Assembly: GCF_002160525.1 (NCBI RefSeq)
Contig: NZ_NFKT01000021.1
Coordinates: 25,126-89,125 of the forward strand
DNA from: Lachnoclostridium sp. An169
GTDB lineage: Bacteria; Bacillota; Clostridia; Lachnospirales; Lachnospiraceae
Direction of reading: 5' to 3'
Length of the DNA: 64,000 bases
The notes below the pieces were generated by a model. It saw only the letters and a program-made list of their open reading frames with translations, did no database searches and was not told the DNA's origin. Position numbers and translations under genes: made by a program. Shown here piece by piece: positions 7,939 to 16,900 of this stretch (the first letter of the stretch is position 1; every line of letters begins with the position of its first letter).

Positions 7939-8490
7939 ATGAGCAGCACGACACTTCTTTCCCTCAACAAATTAAGCGTCTGGTACACTGCTAATCATCC
8001 CGTACTTTCAGATTTTTCACTGGATTTGGGGACAAATGAAGTTGTCGGGCTGATCGGGTTGAACGGCGCTGGTAAGACAACATTTATTAAAACCGTTGCC
8101 GGTTTACTGCCGGGCTATCATCAGGACAGCGCAGTATGGGAGGGTCAGCCGTTCGCGTTCCGCGATAAGGCATTCAAGCGAAGCCGATACATTGTTTTTG
8201 CGGAAGATCGGTCTTTTCAGTATTTCACATTCCGGGAATATCTAGCGTATGTGGCTGCGTCTTATGGCGTACCGCTGCCGGATGTGAGCGGGCTGGCAAA
8301 AGGCTTCCACTTTGAGGATTATACCGATGTTCTCTTAAAGGAGCTGTCCACCGGAAATCTGAAAAAAGCCTATCTAATCACAGCGTTTGCCCTGCGTCCC
8401 AAGCTATTGCTTTTGGACGAACCCGTGAACGGGCTGGACTTTCAAAGCACAGAGTTTTTATACCAGCTTATGGGCGGTTATAAGCAGTAT
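7939..8490 (+). pseudogene. ABC transporter ATPase, 3'-truncated
   Basis: ATP-binding subunit of a CcmA-type exporter, probably controlled by the adjacent two-component system. ATG 7939 follows GGAGG. Visible motifs are Walker A GLNGAGKTT, the signature region KELSTGNLKKAYL and Walker B LLLLDEPVNGLDF. Family likeness ends at about codon 184 (YKQY, near 8490), before the H-loop histidine. The open frame then runs antisense through a DUF4411 gene to 8586 with unrelated residues. The permease gene expected next is absent, so the transporter cannot be functional. Confidence 0.8.
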
Positions 8491-8818
8491 CTGCCACATC
8501 ATTGGCAGCCCATATTTGTAATGCCTGTTCTTTATATAATCCACATGTTTGAACATATTGTAAAACTTCTTGATATTTACCGATGATTTCAGGCGCAACA
8601 TGACTGCAAATCACGAACCCTGACTCATTATTTATCCAGTCGGCAAGCTCGTCTTTTCCTTTTTCAATTTCTGCTTTTACCATATCAAGTAAAATCAGGT
8701 TTCCGGAATCCGTCCGCTTAGACAACTCTTTCCAAAATGTAGGAACTAAATCAAAAGCATAATACTGTCTATAAGGAGTCATAAAGGAATTCGAATCAAT
8801 CAGAAACTTCTCTACCAT
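8468..8818 (-). pseudogene. DUF4411 PIN-like protein, C-terminally truncated
   Basis: PIN-fold protein of the DUF4411 family, usually found with an ImmA/IrrE partner and thought to act as a toxin-like nuclease. The N-terminal acidic motif FLIDSNSFM and the mid Glu/Asp helices are present. The frame ends with ALQIWAANDVAD followed by TAYNRP and stop; in the family this point leads into the last catalytic region, which is missing. The start ATG 8818 overlaps the ImmA stop (ATGGTAG) behind TTGGAGG. The loss of the end coincides with the joint at about 8490. Confidence 0.7.
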
Positions 8819-9975
8819 TCTACACCTCCAAGACGCTGTGCGATCTCAGAAAATGTCTTTCGACTGGTATTAGTCAAATGATAAGCCTCTGTGTAAGTAG
8901 TCCTTCCCATATTAATACTTTCGCAAAGTGCTCTAACAAAACACCCGTCTAATCGAGATCCCATTGTATTGTAATAATTCCCACCACTGGTATCTTTGTT
9001 TTCTTTCATTTGTTTATACTTTTCAATAGCTGTTTGTACCACTTGGTCATAAGACTTTTGATTAATTTTGCCACAATCTATTGCTTTTCTGGCTATAACA
9101 ATCTCTCCACATCGGAAATATTTTGCCAAATCAGAAATCCTTGTATATACCTCAGTTTTATGTTCACTCCATTTTTTCAAAAAAATCTCTTTAGATACAA
9201 TCAACTCTCCTGCCACTGCATTACATAACTGTTCTGTATCACTCACGCCTGTTAGTCGGTTTTGTCTGTCATTAAACAAATCGCTTTTTCCAAGCCAAAT
9301 ATGAACTATTTCGTGTAATAAAGAAAATAATTTTGCACCATTAGAATCTGCAGTATTGATAAATATCAGCGGCGCCCACTCATCCATCATAGCAAATGCC
9401 CTAAATTCATTAACATCCAAGGCTCGGTGCGTATTCTTTCCAACAATACCACTCATCATTACCACAACGCCGCATATTTCTAATTGTTCTCTAATATACG
9501 CAAATGCCTCCCGCGAATTTTGAACATTCTCATGCAAATTTTTACTTATATTTAAATCTGTACGAATTCTATCTGCAATCTGATTTACATCAAATTTATC
9601 GCTTACACACCCTACTACAGGCAATTTATCAAAGCCCATTTCCTGCCTGTATGCTTTCATCCAGTCCTGAATATTTTCCATTTCATGAACTGTATCAATT
9701 AAATTGCGGCTAGGATTTGCAAGCTGAATACTGTCTACTGTACGATATTCTAATAAACCGATTTCTTCAGTTGGTGGTGTTTGTAAGAAGAAATATCCTA
9801 ACGGGATATTGCTTTTTTTACTAAAATCTTCTATCTGATTAAAAGTCGGTGTCTTAGTACCGTTAAGCCATTTTCTTATATTATTCATTAACTTTTCGCC
9901 AAGCTTTTCTTCCTGAGTTTGACTCAATGCCCAATTTATTATTTCCGGGCGAATATTTACATTTACTGTCGGCAT
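8812..9975 (-). CDS. ImmA/IrrE-family metallo-endopeptidase
   Basis: Zinc peptidase of the type that cleaves repressors or antitoxins. It has 387 residues from ATG 9975, which has AAGGAGG at a good distance; an open frame to 9996 lacks support. The N-terminal half contains a helix-turn-helix-like segment (IRKWLNGTKTPTFNQIEDF, residues ~32-50). The catalytic motif HEIVH appears near residue 225. The C-terminal ~130 residues are helical and basic. It is coupled to the downstream DUF4411 gene. Its base composition is more AT-rich than its neighbours, which suggests a separate acquisition. Confidence 0.8.
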   Translation of the reverse strand: MPTVNVNIRPEIINWALSQTQEEKLGEKLMNNIRKWLNGTKTPTFNQIEDFSKKSNIPLGYFFLQTPPTEEIGLLEYRTVDSIQLANPSRNLIDTVHEMENIQDWMKAYRQEMGFDKLPVVGCVSDKFDVNQIADRIRTDLNISKNLHENVQNSREAFAYIREQLEICGVVVMMSGIVGKNTHRALDVNEFRAFAMMDEWAPLIFINTADSNGAKLFSLLHEIVHIWLGKSDLFNDRQNRLTGVSDTEQLCNAVAGELIVSKEIFLKKWSEHKTEVYTRISDLAKYFRCGEIVIARKAIDCGKINQKSYDQVVQTAIEKYKQMKENKDTSGGNYYNTMGSRLDGCFVRALCESINMGRTTYTEAYHLTNTSRKTFSEIAQRLGGVEW

Positions 9976-10010
9976 AGTACACCCTCCTTCCATCAAATAT
10001 TTCTACTGTA

Positions 10011-10038
10011 ATTATAGCAAATTTTTTTTAGATGTGAA
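10011..10038 (-). promoter_or_regulatory. Sigma-A promoter of the ImmA-DUF4411 operon
   Basis: Minus strand TTCACA (10033-10038), 16-base spacer, TATAAT (10011-10016), 35 bases ahead of the ImmA start. Confidence 0.6.
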
Positions 10039-10067
10039 CCACTTTTTCATGGTATTTTCAGAGTTCC

Positions 10068-10403
10068 TTACACCACTCCGATTTCTTTCAGATACGCATA
10101 TCCGTCCGTATGCCCCCGGAAATAAATCTGACAGCGTTCTATCGTCTCTTTCTCAAACATCCTGCTCATGTATTGCCTCACAATCTCATGTTCCTTGGCT
10201 GTAAGGCTGATAGCTCCGCTCCCTTCTGTCACTTCCAGAATAAACGGATACCTGCTTTCCATCTCTCCCAGTTCCTGGCACATATCGGCATACTCTTCAT
10301 CCTGTTTTTTCAAATCCACCATGATCTCGCTGTCGATCTCCATAAAACTGTCTTTAATCCGCTCCACCAAATCATAAAAGTCTGTCTTCTCCAAACTGTT
10401 CAT
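10068..10403 (-). CDS. Small acidic ICE protein of unknown function
   Basis: It has 111 residues, mostly helical and acidic, with no membrane segment. Motifs such as GSGAISLTAKEHEIVRQYMS and IYFRGHTDGYAYLKEIG recur in proteins of clostridial conjugative elements. I cannot assign a function. It sits downstream of the large methyltransferase-helicase gene in the same orientation. Confidence 0.6.
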   Translation of the reverse strand: MNSLEKTDFYDLVERIKDSFMEIDSEIMVDLKKQDEEYADMCQELGEMESRYPFILEVTEGSGAISLTAKEHEIVRQYMSRMFEKETIERCQIYFRGHTDGYAYLKEIGVV

Positions 10404-10481
10404 CCTTTCTGCTCTGCTAATCTGCTTTCTTATCTTACTATATCCAGTTTTCTATCTTTCTACAATCCAGTCCGCTGTTTC

Positions 10482-10625
10482 CTATAAAAGTTCCAGTAGC
10501 TGCAGCACTTCTATGGTATGCTGACATCCCATAAGATAAAGCTGTATTCGTTCATAATCTTCCCTGTCTGCGTCCAGCGCAAGGAATTTTGACAGTGCCT
10601 TTGCCTTTTTCACGGAAAGTTTCAT
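10482..10625 (-). CDS. 47-residue ICE microprotein
   Basis: A short reading frame of 47 codons beginning MKLSVKKAKALSKFLALDAD and ending in a leucine-rich tail. Its ATG overlaps the stop codon of the 65-residue gene as ATGA, which argues for translational coupling. One amphipathic helix is likely. The function is unknown. Confidence 0.5.
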   Translation of the reverse strand: MKLSVKKAKALSKFLALDADREDYERIQLYLMGCQHTIEVLQLLELL

Positions 10626-10819
10626 CGCTCTTCGATCTTATCCCGGTCAATCAACTTAGAGATAAACGGATATTTAAATAGTAGTTCGTCACTCTCTTTT
10701 AAAATCCGGCTGTATTCCGGAGACAACTTCAACCGATTCTTGCAGGTTTCGCTGATCTCGTCCACCACAGCGCAGGCCCAGATCGGTAGATCGTAAATAT
10801 CCACATTCTCTATCTTCAT
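10622..10819 (-). CDS. 65-residue ICE protein
   Basis: Small helical protein containing ICAC-like cysteines in WACAVVDEISETC and a C-terminal FKYPFISKLIDRD. GGAGG lies upstream of ATG 10819. It is coupled to the 47-residue gene. The phrase YPFI also occurs in the 111-residue neighbour, hinting at distant kinship. No function is assigned. Confidence 0.55.
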   Translation of the reverse strand: MKIENVDIYDLPIWACAVVDEISETCKNRLKLSPEYSRILKESDELLFKYPFISKLIDRDKIEER

Positions 10820-10949
10820 AGCCTTCTTTTCCTCCCTTCCCGCCCACTATATCAGAAGTTCTGACCGCTGGCGATTGTGCGTTTTCATTGTTTACACATT
10901 TGTATCTAAGGCTATGTATTACGGTATCAGTTCCCCGATACCGCATTTC

Positions 10950-13900
10950 TTACCGCACCCAGGCGGCTTTTTCCCGCTCCGGTTCGATTTCCTCTTCTTC
11001 CGGTTCTTCTTCCATAACGATGTGGTCTTTCTTGTCCATATCCAGAAGAGCGTTCAGTTCCCCCAGTCTTGCCACCTTTTCTGCCAGTTCCTTTTCCTGC
11101 GGGAACTCCTTTTGTGCCTCCACCTTTGCAGTTTCCAACTGAGATTTTACGGTCTCAAGAACTTCCCGGCAGCGTGAGAGATTGTCCGGCAGCTCATTGA
11201 TCTTGTTATCCAGTCTTGTGATATTTCCATGAATATCCGTTCCCAGTGGCACTTTATAGGTTCCTTTCCCATGTAAAGCAATGACAAATTCCTTGCTGGC
11301 AGAGGAATAGGACAGCTCCATCGAAAGTCCACGATAAGCCCCCAGTGGCACAGGCTCCGGAGATTTCATGGCTTTACAGGCGTCAATGATTGCCTGTCCT
11401 GCCTCCTTTTTCTCCGTGTAAGAGTAATCCCCGATCTGCATGACTGGAAAAGTTTCCCGATCCGGCGGCGTATGTGCTTTAACCTGGGCAATATCTGCCT
11501 CATACTGTGTGATCCATGTCTCCTGTTCTTTGATCCGTGCCGGAAGATGTTTTGCCACCTGATCCTCCATCTCATATTTCTGGTTCAGAAAGCTCTGCTT
11601 TAAAAGCTGCAGCTTGGATACCTGTATATCCAGATCCATCTTTTCCTTAATATAAGGGTTTCCTGTGGCCAGAGCCTTGATCTCCGCATAGGACAAAGCC
11701 ACTTCATCTATGTCCTCCACGCTCCGGGCCGGGTTCTTGGATGTCATGATCTGGCTGATATATTTCTGCTTGTTCTCAATGGTCTGATAGAGATAAGCGT
11801 CAAAAGTTCCCTCTGTCACATACCGGATGATCTCCACTTTCGGGTTCTGATTTCCCTGCCGGATAGTCCTTCCCGCTCTCTGCTCCAGATCCCGAGGACG
11901 CCACGGGCAGTCTAGATCGTGACTGGCTATGATCCGATCCTGCACGTTTGTTCCGGCTCCCATCTTAAACGTACTTCCCATAAGGATACGGACAGTGCCT
12001 CGTCTGACCTTTGAAAAGAGTTTTTTCTTCCGCACATCCGTATTGGCGTCATGGATAAAGGCAATCTCCTCCGGCGGGATTCCCCTCGCAATCAGCTTAT
12101 CCCGGATGTCGTTATACACACTGAAAGTACCGTCTGTTTTCGGTGTGGACTGATCACAGAATACCAACTGCGTCAGCTTTTTATCCTTTCCCTCCTCCCA
12201 GTGACGATAGATTTCCTCCACGCAGGCATTGATTTTACTTCCCGGATCATCCGGCAGAAGCGGATTCGCAAGCCTTTGGTCAAGAGCCAGTTTCCTTCCG
12301 TCATTGGTAATCTTGAGCATGTTATCTTCTCTTGGGTTTACTTGGTGGTTTCGTACCTTTTCCGCCCGGTTTCCCAGTTCCTCCACCATATCCCGCTGTA
12401 AATCAGTAGCCTCCACCTTTACTACCCGGTACTCTGCCTCCGGCACCGGAAGATTCAGCATATCTGCTGTCTGGATATCTGCCACCTCCTGGAACATTTG
12501 CAGAAGTTCCGGCAGGTTATAGAACCGGGCAAACCGTGTCTTTAGACGGTATCCATTCCCCTCCGGCGCAATCTCCAGTGCGGTCACAGTTTCTCCAAAA
12601 GTGGACGCCCATGCGTCAAAATGCTGTAAATTCTTCTCTACCAAAGTGCCATACTGGAGATAGCGCTGCATAGTGTAAAGTTCCACCATAGAATTGCTGA
12701 CCGGGGTTCCAGTGGAAAAGATCACGCCTTTCCCTCCCGTAATCTCATCCAGATAGCGGCATTTCATATACATATCGGAAGATTTCTGCGCCTCGGTCTG
12801 AGCGATTCCGCCTACATTTCTCATCTTGGTGGTCAGATAAAGGTTCTTATAATTATCCGCTTCATCTACAAACAGACGGTCAACGCCCAGTTCCTCAAAA
12901 GTAATCATGTCGTCTTTCCGGCTCTGGTCATGGAGCCTTTTCAGACGTGTTTCCAGTGATTTCTTTGTCCGCTCCATCTGCTTGACCGTAAAGCGACTCC
13001 CCTGGATCTTCTTTGCCTCAGCAATCCCCTCCATGATTTCATCAATCTCCTCCTCCAGCATACGCTCCTGCCGCTCCACACTTAATGGGATCTTCTCGAA
13101 CTGGGAATGCCCGATGATCACAGCGTCTATATTGCTGATAGCAATTCTCCCACAGAACTTTTTCCTGTTTTTCTTCTCAAAATCCTTTTTTGTTGCCACC
13201 AGAATATTGGCCGCCGGATAGAGCTGCAGCCATTCAGCGGCAAACTGCTCGATGATGTGGTTCGGCACCACGACCATAGATTTATTACACAGACCAAGCC
13301 GTTTACATTCCATAGCCGCCGCTACCATTGTATAAGTTTTTCCCGCCCCTACCACATAGGCCAGCAGAGTATTCCCGCCATAGATAATCCGGGCCACTCC
13401 GTCCTTCTGGTGTTTCCGCAGAGAAATCTCCGGGTTCATGCCATAGAAATGCAGGTGGCTCCCGTCATACTCCCGTGGCCGGATAGCGTTGAATCGTTCA
13501 TTATAATCTGCGGTCAGCCTCTGCCTGCGCTCCGGATCTTTCCAGATCCATTCCTGGAATGCCTGCTTAATCAAGTCCTGTTTTCCCTGTGCAATGGCGG
13601 TTTCCTTTTTATTCAGAACCGGCTTTCTCTTGCCTTCCTCGTCCTCCACATAATCAAACACACGGGTATCCCGCAGATTTAGCGTATCCTCTATGATCTT
13701 ATAGGCGTTTACCCGGTTCGTGCCATAGGTATTATTGGCACGGGGATTTCCCCGGTCAATGCTCTTCCCTTCGATATTCCATTCCCCGGTATGCCGGGAG
13801 AAATGGACTTTGATCTTCCACTGGGAATAGTTCGGCGTCTGCAAAAGTTCAAACATAAAGTCGGCAATATCCGACTCCGGTATCCATGTAGCTCCCAGAC

Positions 13901-16900
13901 GCACACTGATCTCAGAAGCGGTCAGATCCTTTGGCTGTACTTTTTCCAGTGCCTCCACATTGCTCCGGTACACCTCGGAGATCTCCGCCGCCCGTTTTGC
14001 CTCCCGCAGTTTCTGGCGCACGTTGCCGGAAAGGTATTCGTCCTCGGATACAAACCGGGGATGTTCCAGATCCTCAGACTCCGGCAGACGGAAGATCACG
14101 CCCTGTAATTCCTGTTCCACTTCTTGGGCGCTTTTCCCTGTCAGGGAACACAGATACTCCATATCCACGCAGGCTTTTTCGGAAAGAGACAACGATAAAG
14201 CCTCACTTGCGGTATCCACTCTCGTTACCGTTTCGTGAGGCTTTATCGTTCGCTTTGTGAACATATCCGCTTTCCGCTCCAGCGTTCCATCCTCCGCCAC
14301 AATCTCAAGGGAACAGAGAAGGGGATAACTGCTGTCATCAGAAAACACCATACTGTTCGCTCTGGAGTTCAGCAGGCCATATTTTCTCTGGAACAGATCA
14401 TACAGATGGTTCAGCTTTTTCTGCTGTTCTTCGATTTCTTCATCCGGATACCCTTCGGTCTGATAGGCGATCAGCTCTCTGGTACAGTCCCGGATAGCAA
14501 TCATACCTTTCACACGGTTCTGTGCTGTCACGGATAGTTCCACGGGTTTCATGCGGCTGTTTTCCCGGTAATAGATCTTCCCGTCATAAACCGTATAGGA
14601 AAAATTCGCCACAGACGGATCAGCCGGGATCGAATGATCCTCTTCCTCCACCAGCTCCTCCACCTCATAATCCGTGATCTCCGCCTCAAGGTTTTCTACT
14701 GCCTGTTCCAGAAGTTCATTTAAGTCCCTGTACGGATAGGGTTTACAAATCAACTGGGGGCCATAAGGCCCGGACACAATCTCCTGCTCGCCCAGTACCA
14801 TTTCCGGGTGCTGCTGAAAATAGGGATTGATACTGACCACCCGGTGTCGGCTCTCGCCCTGTTCATTTACATGATCGTTTTCATAAAGGCGCTCCACTTC
14901 CACCCAGTCCGGCAGATCCACATTTAAGTCTCTCGGTGTCTCCCGCTTCTGGAAAAAGAGAATATCCGTGTTAATCTCTGTCCCGGCATTGGCAAGAAAA
15001 GCATTATTGGGCAGACGGATCGCCCCTAACAGATCGCACCGCTGGGCGATATATCTCCGCACCCGGTCATCCCGCTTATCCATTGTCCCGCCACTGATCC
15101 CGTTGGACGTGATCAATGCAAGCACACCCTTTGGCCTCGTCTTATCGATAGATTTTGCGATAAAATAGTCATGGATCAGAAAGTTATACTTATCATATTT
15201 CCTGTCCAGCACCTTATAACTTCCAAAAGGTACATTTCCTATGACCACGTCAAAAAAACTGTCTGGCAGATCTGCGTTCTCAAATCCTTGGGCAACGATA
15301 GTGGATTTCTGGTAAAGCTGCTGTGCAATCCGGGCGGAAATGCTATCAATTTCCACGCCATAAACCCTGCAGTCAGACAGACTCTCCGGCTTTCGTCCGA
15401 TAAAATTTCCTATTCCGCAGCTTGGCTCCAGAATGTTTCCGGATTTCAGCCCCATGTTCTCCAAAGCCCGATACATGGCACTGACCACCACCGGCGGCGT
15501 ATAAAAGGCAGTCAGCGTAGACTGTCTCGCAGCGGTATATTCTTCCTCCGTCAGAACGGTCTTTAATTCCAGATATTCCGTTGACCAGGAAGATTTCGTC
15601 TCATCAAAAGCGTCAGACAACCCTCCCCAGCCAACATATCCGGCAAGGATTTCCTGTTCCTTGGGCGTGGCAAAGCGGTTTTCTTCCTCACACTTCTTCA
15701 ATAGCTGGATTGCCATGATGTTGGCACGGAACTTTTCTTTTTCAGTTCCCTCCCCTAAATGCTCATCCGTGATCTGATACTGTCTGCGGCTCTCCTGGGG
15801 AATCTCCGGGTGCGGATCAAACCCTCTTACCCTCCCGGCAGGTTTCTTCTGTGTCCATGCCGGGGCCAGATCCTCCAGAAGTTCTTCCGGTTCCTTTTCA
15901 AAAGGATTGTCCTCCGGTTTTATTCCGGTAAATCCGTCCTCCTGCTCCTGCGCCATTTCCTGTGTGGCAGCCGGTTCCTCCTTGTCTTTTTCGGCTGGTT
16001 CCTCTGACGGTTTCCTGCCCGCCTTCAGATGATCATTCGCCGGATTTTCCCGTACCCGGCGGTCAAACACCTCTCTTGGCATTTCCTCTGTGAAAAGCGG
16101 ATACATCTGGTCACGCAGAACCACCATCTCATCGGAGATAAAGTCAATGGAATATTCTTTTGTGCCTATTGTGACAATCGTATCCACCTGCAGGTCATAA
16201 GGCGACTTCATGGCAGGCAAGTCCGCAATCCCGGCTATCAGTGCAGACACTTCGGAATAGTTTTCATCCTCCGTGTCCATCCCTTCCCGGACACTGATCA
16301 GATAGCTGTAAATTTCCTGCACAGACTGGGGATCGGCCAACTGTTCCCGCAGCTGACGCAGAACATCCTCCTGTGTCTCTCCTGCCTCAATCGTATCCTG
16401 GTATTCATACCAGTCATACGCCTGGTAAAATGCGTTGAGACGTCCTGCCAGAACCTCCTCCCGGCTCTGTGCCGGAACAGGCTCCGGGGGAGCCTGCGTG
16501 TTTTCTCTTTCGGCTGGTATGGGAGTAACCAAACGGAATACTCCGTCCCGGTAATCCGTAAGATCTTTATACACCTGTTGCATGGACGGGTATCGTTGAT
16601 CGTAATCTGCAGTTCCCGCAAGAACCTCTTCCATCATGGAAAGGATTTCTTTTACCTGTTTGGGATCATCAAGCTGCGGACGGATCTGGTCTATCGCTCT
16701 ATGATAATCTGAGCCATACGGATATGGACGTAAAAACGTTTCCGGCTGATTATAAAAAAAGTCGTAAATGTTACCTGTCAAAATCGTTTTTTCATACTCC
16801 GGAATATACTCCAGTTCCTTCTCTGTCATATACCGTCCGACAGCGATCAGCTCATCTATCCTCTTTGCAACCGCCGTCCATTTCAGAGTAGTCTCATAAT

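Noticed and set aside
7732..8586. Reading the ABC ATPase as a 284-residue protein from 7732
   Set aside because: The first 69 codons are out of frame over a small membrane protein gene, and the last ~30 are antisense DUF4411; the true start is 7939 and the gene is truncated.
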